A stretch of DNA of 64,000 bases from an uncultured bacterium (GCA_903916675.1 CAIWXQ010000018.1:62001-126000); one strand, 5' to 3'; positions 52,332 through 61,096 are shown, counted from the stretch's first letter. Notes: generated by a model not told the origin, from the sequence alone. Made by a program: numbers and translations.

Positions 52332-55300
52332 ATGATACAATTACCGCCAATCAGACCAAATAGCCCGCGACGTTCGTGGGCCGCAGGGCAGATGGAAGCG
52401 TTTCGGCTCAATAATGCAATGCACCCCCTCCCGACAAAGACATGGATCAGCGGGCTGGCGATTGGCGGAATCGTTGGAATTAGTATCGGCGCAAGAGTCG
52501 CGGCCGCCGCAGTTGCGAGCATCAGAAAGCGGTTTTCTCTTGCTCAATTTCCTGTTGCTCTCCGGGCCGCCACTGCGGCGCTTCTGGCCGGCACTGCCGT
52601 CGCGGCCGGCACCAACTTCTCCGCCATGGCCTGGACCGCCAGGGGGCCGGGTGGCGGCGGCGCCATGTATGCGCCCGCCATCAGCCCGTTTAACCACCAG
52701 GTGCTTTTCACGGGTTCGGACATGAACGACAGTTTCCGCAGTGACGACGGCGGTCTTCACTGGGTTACGCATAACTTTCTCACGCAGATGCAGGGCTACA
52801 AGAACACGTCGGGCGTCCAGTTTACCAGCGATTCCAACGTCATGTATTGCGCGAGCGGTTCCCGTAAAACCGTCAACGGCGGGAAGACGTGGGCTGTCAT
52901 GCCCGGCGCGGGCGGCACGTGGGGTCTGTTTGCGGACGGCAACGGTACCAACCGCGTGATCGAATCCTCCTACGACAACCTCTACTATTCCAGCAACGGT
53001 GGCAACACCTTCTCGCAGATCTACACGGGCGTCGCCATGAATGTCGGCGGTGCCTACTTCAACGGCCCGCAAATCTTTATCGGCACCAGTTCCGGCCTGC
53101 TCGTCTCCGTGAATAACGGCACCAACTTCACACTATCCGGCATCAGCGGCATCCCGGCCAACCAGTACATCGCCACGTTTGCCGGGGGCACCGGGGGCGG
53201 TACGACGCGGCTGTTTTGCGTGACCTTCGATAATTTCTCGGACGGCATGTTCGGTTGGTGTTCCCAGCATTACATGGGCGTCTACCGGCTCGACTATGGC
53301 ACCGGGACATGGGTCATGGTGACCAACGGAATCAACCGGGCCGGTGGCGATCAACCGGTCTACGTGGCCATGGCCACCAATGACATCCAGACCGTGTATC
53401 TGGGCGGCTCCGAGAGCCAGGGCGCGCCCCTCGTGATGCTCAGCACGAACGGCGGCAACTCGTGGGCGCAGGTGTTTAAGACCGCCCACAACGCGAACAT
53501 CGCCACCGGCTGGGAGGGTGACGATTTCAGCGGCAACTGGAACTGGGCGGACTGGGGATGGGATCAGTTCGTGTTGGGGCTTGGCGTCTCTCCGGGCGAC
53601 AGCAGGTATGCGGTCATTACTGGTCTTGGATTCCTCCACATCACGACCAACAGCGGCGCCTCCTGGACCCAGGCATACGATGTCACTGCGGATCAGAACC
53701 CGACGAACTCGCCAACCATCCGCAACAAGAGTTATCAGGGGAACGGCCTCGAGGACACCTCCTGCTGGTGGCTGCAGTGGATGTCCAGCAACGAGCTCTT
53801 CGCCTGCTTCACCGACATCCACGGCATGCTCAGCACCAACGGCGGCGTCTCCTGGATGAGTCCGTCCACCCTGAGCTACAACAGCACGTACAAGGCGGCG
53901 CGGAACCCCGCCAACGGCTACGTCTACGCGGCGGCCTCCAGCGTGCACGACATCTACGTGAACTACATGAGCGACGGCCGGATTGACGGCGGCACCGGCG
54001 AGGCCCTCTACTCCAGCGACAAGGGCCGGACCTGGCAACGGCTGCACAACTTCACCAAGCCGACAATCGATCTGTGCCTCGACTCCGTCAATACCAACCG
54101 GATGTATGCTGCCGTGGTCAATTACGGCAATTCGCTGGGCGGCATCTATGTGACCAGCAACATCAATCTCGCTGCGAGTTCGACGTGGACGAAACTGGCC
54201 GCCCCCCCGCGCACAGAGGGTCACCCGCTCGACATCGTGGCCCTCAACGACGGCACGCTGGTTTGCACGTACTCGGCCCGTACGGACTCGAACGGCTACC
54301 GGGCGAGCTCGGGGGTGTTTGTGAGCACGAACGGCGGATCTTCCTGGGTGGACCGCAGCCTCACCAACATGTACTACTTCACGAAGCACCTCACGGTCGA
54401 CCCGCACGATCCCGGCCAGAACACCTGGTACGTCGGCGTGTTCAACACGCTGTACTGGAATGACCAGAACACCGGGCTCTATCGGACCACGAATCGCGGC
54501 GTGTCCTGGAGCAATCTTACGGCACGGGCCGACTTCCCCGTTGAAAGCTGCACCGTTGACCCGTCTGATTCGAACACGGTCTATCTAGCCACCGGCGCAA
54601 ATGGTCTCTGGTACACCACCAACGCTTTTGCCGCGACGCCGCTCTTCCTGCAGGCCACGAACTATCCATTCTGCTTCCCGACCCGCGTATACTTCAATCC
54701 GTACAATGCGAACGAAACCTGGACTACCAGTTTCGGAAACGGGATGAAGTCGGGATTGCTGGGAGCGTCCTCCGGCACGACCTGCACGCTGACAACGACG
54801 TTGGCGGGGACAGGCGCGGGGAGCATTGGTCTGAACCCGTCCGGCGGGGTGTATGCGCAAGGGACGGTGGTGGCGCTGACCGCAACGGCGGACCCAGACA
54901 GTACGTTTGGGGGCTGGAGCGGGGCATTGTCGGGCGCGCAGAACCCGGCCAGCCTGACAATGGACGCGGATCACGCCGTTACAGCGACCTTCACGCGGAA
55001 GACCAACACGATCACGGCCACGGCGGGGGCACACGGGAGCATCGCGCCGTCGGGTGCGGTGAGCGTCGTGTACGGCGGTTTACAGACCTTCATGCTGGCG
55101 CCCGACAATGGCTACGAGATTGCCTCCGTGGTGGTGGATGGGGGTTCGATGGGCGTGGCGGGCACGTACACGTTCACGAATGTGATCGCGGGCCACACGC
55201 TTGCGGTCAGCTTCCAGCAGTTGACGAATTCCCCGGCGATCACGAGCCCGTCGGCGGCGACCGGGACCGTAGGCGCGGTGTTTAGTTACGTCATCACGGC

Positions 55301-57251
55301 CGATCATAACCCGACAGGGTTTGCCGTCTCCGGTCTGCCGGCGGGGCTGACACTGGACGCAGCCAATGGCACGATTTCCGGCACGCCCGCCGCGGGCGGC
55401 ATGACCAACGTCACGATCTTGGCCACGAACGCCTTTGGCGCGGACGCATGCACGCTGACGCTGGTCGTCAACAGCACGATCACTGCCACGGCGGGTGCGA
55501 CCGGGAGTATCGCGCCGTCGGGGAGTGTGTGGGTGAGCGGTGGGGCGTCGCAGGCGTTCACGATTACGCCCGGCGTCTGGTATGCGATCGCAGGCGTGCA
55601 GGTGGACGGGGTCTCTGCGGGCGTGGTTTCGTCGTATGGTTTCACGAACGTGACGACGAATCACACGATTGCGGCGTCCTTTGTGGCGCTGCTGGCACCG
55701 TTGGGCACGCCGCTGTGGTGGCTGGCGCGGCACGGCTATACCAACAACGAACTGGCGCTGGACCCCAACGGCGTCCCGGTCTGGAAAGACTACCTGACCG
55801 TAACAGACCCCAACACCCCGGGCTCCGGGGCTTCCTACAACATCGTCCCGTACGCCGAAGGGTTCGAGAACCTGGCAGGATGGGGCGGCGGCTACACGAA
55901 CGTGATCAACGCCATGGGGTGGTCCGGTGTGCCCGGCATGGCCCTGTCGCAGATCATCAACCTGCCGTATACCTACACGGCGACCAATCTGCCGTTGCCG
56001 GCCCTCTCGCACACCAACGTGCTGCTGGTGAACGAGCAGGGAACCATTCTGACCAACAGCTTCGGCCCCGGTTTCGACATGAGCAACGCCGTGGTCTACC
56101 TGGACCTGATGGCGCAGTTCGTGCCGATCCCCGGGGTGCCGGCTACCCTCACGGCCACGGACAGTGGGCGCAAGGGCAGCCTCTACGCCAACTCCAACCT
56201 GCAGTTGACGGTCTATCACGGCGTGGCCGCGCAAAACGGATCGCTGCTCAGCAACACCTGCGATGCCACCTCCCGGCTGCTCCCCTCGGGAACCTGGCAC
56301 CGGGTGACCTGGGCGATCGATGCGACCTCCACCAACCCGGCCAACGCGCTGGCCATGTTCCAGCTGCGCCTGGACGGGCTCTTGGTCACTCACCCGAACG
56401 CGTATGACGACACCTGGAAGGTCCAGTTCCAGAGATTCGGCACCCTGCCGGCCACCAGCGCCACCGGGACGTGGTTCCGGCTGGCGACCACCAATGCCGT
56501 GGCCAAGCTGCTGACCGCGCTCTGCTGTTTCGGCATGGGGTATCTGGACGACGTGGCAATCACGACGAACAACCCGTTCGGCGTCGTGTCCGGGCCGTAT
56601 CTGCTGATCGTCTCCAGCAGCGGCAATGGCAGCTCCTCGCTGGGCGCCGGGCCGTATGTCGCGGTGACACTGGCCGCCGGGGCCAGCACGCAGATCGTGT
56701 ACACGGCAGCAGACTGGAACCGTATATCGACCCTGGCGTCCAATGGCGTATCGCTGATCGATGCTGTCAGCGCACAAAGCTACACGCAGACGGTCCTGGG
56801 CCTCAACGCGGACCTCAGCAATGCGGTGGCGTTCGCGCTGGCCACGCCCGTGCAGACAGGCTACACCAACGTGCCGACCGCCTGGCTGACCAACTGGACG
56901 CAGGGGTCTGTGCAGGCTGCTGCCGGTCTCGACAGCTTCAGCCTGCACGATAAGTACGTGCTCGGCCTTGACCCGACCTCGTCCAACAGCTACACGCTGG
57001 TGATCGAGGGGTGTGCGCCGGCTGGCAGCAACATCGTGGTCCGGCTGCGCCGCGATGTCACCGGGGCCCTGGCGAACGGCGGCATGAACGGCTACCTGAT
57101 CCTGCAGGCGGCCAACTCACTGACCAGCGCCTTCACCAACCTGCCGGCCGTGATCCTGACCGGAAACGACGCGTTCGATGACACGGGCCACCGCAACTAC
57201 ACCAACGCCGTGGACAACCCCCGCAAGTTCTACAAGGCTGTCGTGCAGTAG
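52332..57251 (+). CDS. giant secreted protein: Asp-box beta-propellers, InlB-like and Ig-like repeats, LamG-like domain
   Basis: About 1639 residues. A signal-like helix (RKRFSLAQFPVALRAATAAL) lies near residue 65, so the real start may be downstream of 52332; ATG at 52392 and 52419 are alternatives. The first 800 residues hold at least nine Asp-box/BNR motifs (SDDGGLHW, TVNGGKTW, SSNGGNTF, STNGGNSW, TTNSGASW, STNGGVSW, SSDKGRTW, STNGGSSW, TTNRGVSW), as in sialidase or GH74-type propellers. Two InlB-type B-repeats (SIGLNPSGGVYAQGT, GSIAPSGAVSVVYGG), a He_PIG Ig-like domain (FAVSGLPAGLTLDAANGTIS) and a third B-repeat follow, then a LamG-like region and the tail NAVDNPRKFYKAVVQ. Glycan binding or degradation is inferred. 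Confidence 0.83.
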   Translation: MIQLPPIRPNSPRRSWAAGQMEAFRLNNAMHPLPTKTWISGLAIGGIVGISIGARVAAAAVASIRKRFSLAQFPVALRAATAALLAGTAVAAGTNFSAMAWTARGPGGGGAMYAPAISPFNHQVLFTGSDMNDSFRSDDGGLHWVTHNFLTQMQGYKNTSGVQFTSDSNVMYCASGSRKTVNGGKTWAVMPGAGGTWGLFADGNGTNRVIESSYDNLYYSSNGGNTFSQIYTGVAMNVGGAYFNGPQIFIGTSSGLLVSVNNGTNFTLSGISGIPANQYIATFAGGTGGGTTRLFCVTFDNFSDGMFGWCSQHYMGVYRLDYGTGTWVMVTNGINRAGGDQPVYVAMATNDIQTVYLGGSESQGAPLVMLSTNGGNSWAQVFKTAHNANIATGWEGDDFSGNWNWADWGWDQFVLGLGVSPGDSRYAVITGLGFLHITTNSGASWTQAYDVTADQNPTNSPTIRNKSYQGNGLEDTSCWWLQWMSSNELFACFTDIHGMLSTNGGVSWMSPSTLSYNSTYKAARNPANGYVYAAASSVHDIYVNYMSDGRIDGGTGEALYSSDKGRTWQRLHNFTKPTIDLCLDSVNTNRMYAAVVNYGNSLGGIYVTSNINLAASSTWTKLAAPPRTEGHPLDIVALNDGTLVCTYSARTDSNGYRASSGVFVSTNGGSSWVDRSLTNMYYFTKHLTVDPHDPGQNTWYVGVFNTLYWNDQNTGLYRTTNRGVSWSNLTARADFPVESCTVDPSDSNTVYLATGANGLWYTTNAFAATPLFLQATNYPFCFPTRVYFNPYNANETWTTSFGNGMKSGLLGASSGTTCTLTTTLAGTGAGSIGLNPSGGVYAQGTVVALTATADPDSTFGGWSGALSGAQNPASLTMDADHAVTATFTRKTNTITATAGAHGSIAPSGAVSVVYGGLQTFMLAPDNGYEIASVVVDGGSMGVAGTYTFTNVIAGHTLAVSFQQLTNSPAITSPSAATGTVGAVFSYVITADHNPTGFAVSGLPAGLTLDAANGTISGTPAAGGMTNVTILATNAFGADACTLTLVVNSTITATAGATGSIAPSGSVWVSGGASQAFTITPGVWYAIAGVQVDGVSAGVVSSYGFTNVTTNHTIAASFVALLAPLGTPLWWLARHGYTNNELALDPNGVPVWKDYLTVTDPNTPGSGASYNIVPYAEGFENLAGWGGGYTNVINAMGWSGVPGMALSQIINLPYTYTATNLPLPALSHTNVLLVNEQGTILTNSFGPGFDMSNAVVYLDLMAQFVPIPGVPATLTATDSGRKGSLYANSNLQLTVYHGVAAQNGSLLSNTCDATSRLLPSGTWHRVTWAIDATSTNPANALAMFQLRLDGLLVTHPNAYDDTWKVQFQRFGTLPATSATGTWFRLATTNAVAKLLTALCCFGMGYLDDVAITTNNPFGVVSGPYLLIVSSSGNGSSSLGAGPYVAVTLAAGASTQIVYTAADWNRISTLASNGVSLIDAVSAQSYTQTVLGLNADLSNAVAFALATPVQTGYTNVPTAWLTNWTQGSVQAAAGLDSFSLHDKYVLGLDPTSSNSYTLVIEGCAPAGSNIVVRLRRDVTGALANGGMNGYLILQAANSLTSAFTNLPAVILTGNDAFDDTGHRNYTNAVDNPRKFYKAVVQ

Positions 57252-57293
57252 CAGCGGTCTTTTCGACAGTAGCCTTGCAGAATCGGTTTTCTT

Positions 57294-57384
57294 GCCGAAC
57301 GACAGACCTGTGCTGCCGCTGCCTCATCGGCCCATCGAATCCATCGGCCACTGGCAGCGGTTAGCACCAGTGGTTGGTTGGGGC
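57294..57384 (-). other. attC-like recombination site 2
   Basis: Read on the minus strand it begins GCCCCAACCAAC and ends CTGTCGTTCGGC. The inner arms TGGTGCTAACCGCTGCC and GGCAGCGGCAGCACAGG pair imperfectly with unpaired bases, as in integron attC sites. The core triplets AAC and GTT are at the expected ends. It begins one base after the last base of the stop codon of the gene at 57386-57772. Confidence 0.6.
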
Positions 57385-57385
57385 C

Positions 57386-57772
57386 TCAACTTATTCTTGA
57401 TAAGCTTTTTAACTCCGCGTGACACCCGGCACCATTGAGAAGAAGCAAGACCGTCAGAATGGTCCACCACATGTAGAACCGTTGTCTCCTTCTCATCACT
57501 AAAGTGGTCATTGTCAGAGCAAAATAGATAAGCCATCCAGCAACCAATATCCCGTATTCAGTACCCTGTTTGGTCCATGCAGAAATGACCCCAAAAAGGC
57601 CGAATGGAAACAACGGAAGATATCCGACAGCCCGTGGGTCCGGACACGCAATCAGTAATCCCGCAAGCCACGCTGCGAGAACCATGAGCAGTTTTTGTCG
57701 TGCCCGAACATCGCTCGGGCGCCGTGGGACAGGCCCGGCATAAACACCAAGAAACTCTTCCGCTTCAGACAT
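57386..57772 (-). CDS. small membrane protein of unknown function (probable cassette gene)
   Basis: 128 residues with three hydrophobic spans: LLMVLAAWLAGLLIACP (about 28-44), YLPLFPFGLFGVISAW (about 50-66) plus GILVAGWLIYFALTMTTLVM (about 72-92), and MWWTILTVLLLLNGAGC near the C-terminus. No family is recognised. It starts one base after the stop of the preceding small gene, so the two form a pair within one cassette. Local GC is lower than the flanks. Confidence 0.6.
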   Translation of the reverse strand: MSEAEEFLGVYAGPVPRRPSDVRARQKLLMVLAAWLAGLLIACPDPRAVGYLPLFPFGLFGVISAWTKQGTEYGILVAGWLIYFALTMTTLVMRRRQRFYMWWTILTVLLLLNGAGCHAELKSLSRIS

Positions 57773-57773
57773 A

Positions 57774-57959
57774 TCAACCTCGGCGGTACAGATTGATCAA
57801 AAAAAAGAACCACGACGAATACATTAGCGTTGTTCCAATGAATGAAACAATCATCCTGGGGTTTTGTCCAACATGCCCCCACGGATAGTTGATGATATTG
57901 ATCGCAAATGCAGCGGCAATCCCAACCGTGGTGATTAGGGTAATCTGCTTAAGTGTCAT
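57774..57959 (-). CDS. 61-residue membrane protein of unknown function (probable cassette gene)
   Basis: The start is the ATG at 57959 with AGGGAG seven bases before it; a longer frame to 57980 would run through the recombination-site core. Two spans are visible: LITTVGIAAAFAINIINYPW and MIVSFIGTTLMYSSWFFFLI, ending in LYRRG. The size, twin spans and location directly after a GTTGGGG core are typical of orphan integron cassette products. No specific function can be proposed. Confidence 0.6.
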   Translation of the reverse strand: MTLKQITLITTVGIAAAFAINIINYPWGHVGQNPRMIVSFIGTTLMYSSWFFFLINLYRRG

Positions 57960-57971
57960 GTTTCTCCCTTT

Positions 57972-58038
57972 CTGCCCCAACGACAGGCATCATGCGACGG
58001 CGCGGTCAGCGACGGCGCATGCATGCCTTGGTTGGCAG
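57972..58038 (-). other. attC-like recombination site 1
   Basis: Read on the minus strand it begins CTGCCAACCAAGGCATGCAT and ends GATGCCTGTCGTTGGGGCAG. The arms AAGGCATGCATGCG and CGCATGATGCCT pair with one or two extrahelical bases. The left end is one base after the TAA of the gene at 58040. The right end (GTTGGGG) is directly followed by the ribosome site of the next gene. It shares the CCAACCAA and CTGTCGTT elements with the site at 57294. Confidence 0.65.
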
Positions 58039-58039
58039 T

Positions 58040-58351
58040 TTAGTATCGTTTCCATGCACGCGGCAAGTCAGGGTCATCGGATAACAATGACACTCGGAAT
58101 GCTTTGTCGACCACGACCTTGGTTGCATGTTCTCGCAGCACCTGTTGGTGGGGGCCTGGTCCTATCCATTCCTTTAACCCGAAGAGTGTCCTGTCAGCAT
58201 CTCGAAAGAGGAGTGCTGTGTACGATTCTGAATCCGTCCTGTCGGTGCGCCACTCACACAGGACAGCGAAAAGCCATGAATGCTTGCGATCTTTACGAGC
58301 TAACCCTTTCGGTTTCACCTCTCGCCAATATCCATGTCCCTGATATTTCAT
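58040..58351 (-). CDS. 103-residue orphan protein (probable cassette gene)
   Basis: The start is the ATG at 58351, with AGGATG as a ribosome site and a GTTGGCA core-like heptamer 10 bases upstream. The protein is soluble and mixed in charge (KYQGHGYWREVKPKGLARKD, HSWLFAVLCEWRTDRTDSE, LFGLKEWIGPGPHQQVL) and ends PRAWKRY. I recognise no family. The attC-like site 57972-58038 follows immediately at its 3' end, as expected of a cassette. Confidence 0.6.
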   Translation of the reverse strand: MKYQGHGYWREVKPKGLARKDRKHSWLFAVLCEWRTDRTDSESYTALLFRDADRTLFGLKEWIGPGPHQQVLREHATKVVVDKAFRVSLLSDDPDLPRAWKRY

Positions 58352-58493
58352 CTTTTCATCCTGCCAACGTCTGTGTAGTTCTCTGCGGCTTTTGCTGGAA
58401 GATCCAGACCAACAGCGTGACGATACACCCCAAAAATGCAACCAGTCAAACCATTCTCGGGCACTGAACGCAGGTATTCGTGGGAATTGACCA

Positions 58494-58606
58494 GATTAGG
58501 CCGCGGAGTCCTAATCACTGCCGCGACTGCAGCGCAATAGCCGAAAATGCGCTCTCGAATGCGCCTTCTCATCGGCTTTTCCGGGATTAGGTCGCGGCGG
58601 CCTAAT
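58494..58606. repeat. 113-bp element bounded by inverted ATTAGG hairpins
   Basis: Each end is a hairpin: GATTAGG-(9)-CCTAATC at 58494-58516 and ATTAGG-(9)-CCTAAT at 58586-58606. The two hairpins are inverted relative to each other. Between them is another imperfect hairpin, AGCCGAAAATGCGC / GCGCCTTCTCATCGGCT. It looks like a small non-coding mobile unit. No gene is seen in 58455-58784 apart from this element and AT-rich sequence. Confidence 0.75.
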
Positions 58607-58784
58607 TATTTGCTAAGAAAATAGGTTTTGTAGTTTGCTGGCCTGCAAAATGTTGTGGGAAATGAACACTCGGGTGTCTCGTGTCACACCCCAGAATTGT
58701 CCGATTTGCCCTTTCGCCTGCTTTCGGCATCTGCGATAGTGGCGGCATCACGATTGACGCCGGCTGTTGACTGGAGGCCTTGGC

Positions 58785-59129
58785 ATGACGACGCGAACGC
58801 TCTCTCCGGAACTGCTGCGCAGAATGGACGCCTACCCGTGGCTGATCCACCGCCTGACGTACCGCCGCGCCAACCACCCCAACATCCACGTCCGCGGCTA
58901 CAAGGAGGAGGGGACCATTACTACGGCGTTCGACATGACAGTGCTCAACGACATGGACCGCTTCCACCTCGCCATGGACGCCATGGACCGCCTGCCGCAG
59001 CTCGGCGACGCGCGCGTTTATTGGAAGCAGCAGCTCCAGGAGAAGCTGGTCGAGCACCGGCAGTACATCGCCGCGAACGGCCAGGATCTGCCGGAGATTC
59101 GGAACTGGCAGTGGGGCGGGAAGCGGTAA
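58785..59129 (+). pseudogene. phosphoketolase C-terminal domain fragment
   Basis: 114 residues that match only the C-terminus of xylulose-5-phosphate/fructose-6-phosphate phosphoketolase: PWLIHRLTYRRANHPNIHVR, GYKEEGTITTAFDMTVLNDM, DRFHLAMDAMD, and LPEIRNWQWGGK at the end. A complete enzyme has about 800 residues and no remainder is found upstream. The fragment begins with a good GGAGG site eight bases before the ATG, so it could be translated, but alone it lacks the TPP-binding domains. Either a deletion remnant or a captured domain; a remnant is more likely. Confidence 0.8.
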
Positions 59130-59251
59130 GGACAATCCACGCGCCGAGCCCAAAGGATGGGACCCGCCGGGCACGTTGGCTGACGCACGGCTGGGGCGCG
59201 GATCGGGCCGCCCGGGTCGCGCAGGATTCCGCCCCCGTCTGTGGCGATATT

Positions 59252-59308
59252 TTCGGGGTCGGAATCGGTATCGGGGTCGACAACAATACCGATTCTGAAA
59301 TCATTCCA
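59252..59308. repeat. ATCGG-family repeat
   Basis: GGGGTCGGAATCGGTATCGG is followed by the short inverted part ATACCGATTCTGAAATC. It relates to 29041-29164 and 17085-17118. It ends just before the MFS transporter stop. Confidence 0.75.
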
Positions 59309-59322
59309 GCTTCCGGACGTCG

Positions 59323-60981
59323 TCACGGACGTTCCATGAAGCGTATAAATGCGATGTACCCTGCCAGCAGCGTCGCCTGCAGCGCAAGCTGGACGCCGAA
59401 CAGCCCTGCGGCGTGCAGATTCCCAGACTGCCAGTGCGCCACGCCGAATGCCATGCTGGCCGCCATCGCGCCACAGGCTGTGAGCCCATGCACGGTCAGC
59501 AACCCGCGCCGCACCCCGCCGTCTGGGCGAGGTGGCAGAGCCTCGAGCCGGCAGTCGCCCTCCGGCGGCTGGTAGCCTTCTGCGCCTCCCAGCCGTTTCC
59601 ACACGCGGAACCCGCGGTAGTGGAAGACGAAGGCGATGACTGTGAAGGCGCCGCTCCAGAGGAAGAGGAAGCGGTAGGCGTACTGGTCGGTCGTCGTGAA
59701 CAGCCGCACGCCATCCACGAACAGGCCGGCCAGCAAGCCGCCGATCATGGTGCAGATCGAGCGGATCAGCGACTGGGCGCCGCAGAACTGGCCGTAGCGT
59801 TCGCGCGGGAACAGCAGCATTTGGCGCGGTGAAGCTGCCACGATGTTCAATGCCTGGCTGAATACGCCGAACGGCAGCACGGCGAGCGCGGTCCAGAAAT
59901 AGAAATTGGCTGAAGGTGGATCGGTAAACGCCCAGATCCAGTTGTTAAAGGCCAGAAACGCGCCCATCGCCGTGCCATAGGCTAGCACGCGCACCGGGTT
60001 CCAGCGGTCCACCAGGATGCCGGCAAACACCATCGCCGCCGCTGCGACCCACAGGGAGATGGCGCTGAGCTTGCCGAACTGGTCCGGCGTCAGTCCCAGC
60101 GAGAACGAGAAAAACATGCCGAAGCTTCCGGTGATCGTCCCGCCGATGCCGACAAACGCCGTATACAGAAACAGGTCCCAGTAAAAGCGGCTCGAATAGC
60201 ATTCCCGCGCGAATGTCTGGATGTCGCGCCGCAGGCTCGGCGCCTGGCCGGAGTCGTCGAGCGGCGGGTACGTGCGTTCCTTCACTCGCAGGCACATCAG
60301 CCCGAACCCCGCGACGTACAACACCGCCGCGCCGAGGAAGATTTCCCGCATGTGGCTGGTTGCGAACCGGAAGACGAAGAAATAATACAGGCCGCTGCTC
60401 AGGGCGCCCACGGTGCGGAACCAGCCCATGAACCGCCCCAGGTAGGCCGTCGGCACGACGTCGTTGAACAGATACCAGTAGACCGAAGACACGAACATGT
60501 TGAACAGGTCGAAGCAGCCGGCAAACACCGCGAGTAGAACGATGATGACCGATGTCTGGTGGATCGTTCCGCCCGCGAAAAAGGAATGGTGCAGCCAGCG
60601 GCCGATGTCGTCGCTGAAACCGATCAGGATCAGCGAGACAGCCAGAAAGGGCATGGTGGCGAGGATGAAGGGGATGCGCCGCCCCCAGCGGCTGCGATAG
60701 CGGTCGCTCTTGAAGCTGACCCACGGGCAGATGGTCGTGTTGAACACGCCCGGCAGAGTCGATAGGATCAGGCCGATCGTCCAGTTGGGGGAAGACAGCT
60801 CCTTCAGCTTGAGGGGGAGGATGGACGGCACGACGGCCTCCATCAGGGTGAAGCAGAAGTCTCCCCAGAGCAGCCAGGCGAAGATCACGAGCAACCCGCG
60901 CCGCGTGTAGATTAGATTTCCACAGCGGATCGTTGGCGTTTCGCCGCTCATGTTCGATGGTTCCGGTGTCATCTGCGACAC
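59323..60981 (-). CDS. MFS transporter (sugar porter-like)
   Basis: 552 residues with about 14 hydrophobic spans. The cytoplasmic loop after span 2 reads SFKSDRYRSRWGRRIPFILA, the MFS motif A variant (D-R-x-R-x-x-G-R-R) typical of GPH/sucrose-type porters. The second half repeats it weakly (FAGILVDRWNPVRVLAYG). The C-terminus has two extra spans after a soluble linker (GGAEGYQPPEGDCRLEAL). The start is GTG at 60981, with ATG at 60972 or 60951 as alternatives. Substrate unknown; a glycoside or sugar is plausible. Confidence 0.88.
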   Translation of the reverse strand: MSQMTPEPSNMSGETPTIRCGNLIYTRRGLLVIFAWLLWGDFCFTLMEAVVPSILPLKLKELSSPNWTIGLILSTLPGVFNTTICPWVSFKSDRYRSRWGRRIPFILATMPFLAVSLILIGFSDDIGRWLHHSFFAGGTIHQTSVIIVLLAVFAGCFDLFNMFVSSVYWYLFNDVVPTAYLGRFMGWFRTVGALSSGLYYFFVFRFATSHMREIFLGAAVLYVAGFGLMCLRVKERTYPPLDDSGQAPSLRRDIQTFARECYSSRFYWDLFLYTAFVGIGGTITGSFGMFFSFSLGLTPDQFGKLSAISLWVAAAAMVFAGILVDRWNPVRVLAYGTAMGAFLAFNNWIWAFTDPPSANFYFWTALAVLPFGVFSQALNIVAASPRQMLLFPRERYGQFCGAQSLIRSICTMIGGLLAGLFVDGVRLFTTTDQYAYRFLFLWSGAFTVIAFVFHYRGFRVWKRLGGAEGYQPPEGDCRLEALPPRPDGGVRRGLLTVHGLTACGAMAASMAFGVAHWQSGNLHAAGLFGVQLALQATLLAGYIAFIRFMERP

Positions 60982-60987
60982 ATTTAC

Positions 60988-61042
60988 AACTGTAGCCGCG
61001 ACCGCTGGTCGCGGACCGCGGTCAACGCCCGCGGCTACAGTT
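60988..61042. repeat. 55-bp palindromic repeat with GTAGCCGCG arms
   Basis: Outer arms AACTGTAGCCGCG/CGCGGCTACAGTT are perfect. An inner hairpin CCGCGACC-gct-GGTCGCGG and a central ACCGCGGT palindrome follow. The layout (outer stem, inner hairpin, GC-rich palindromic centre, 55 bases) parallels the 54-bp element, but the sequence is unrelated. Confidence 0.85.
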
Positions 61043-61096
61043 GAGTTGCGGGCGCTAGGGCAAGTTCAACAATCGTGTAACCGCATCAACAACTTC

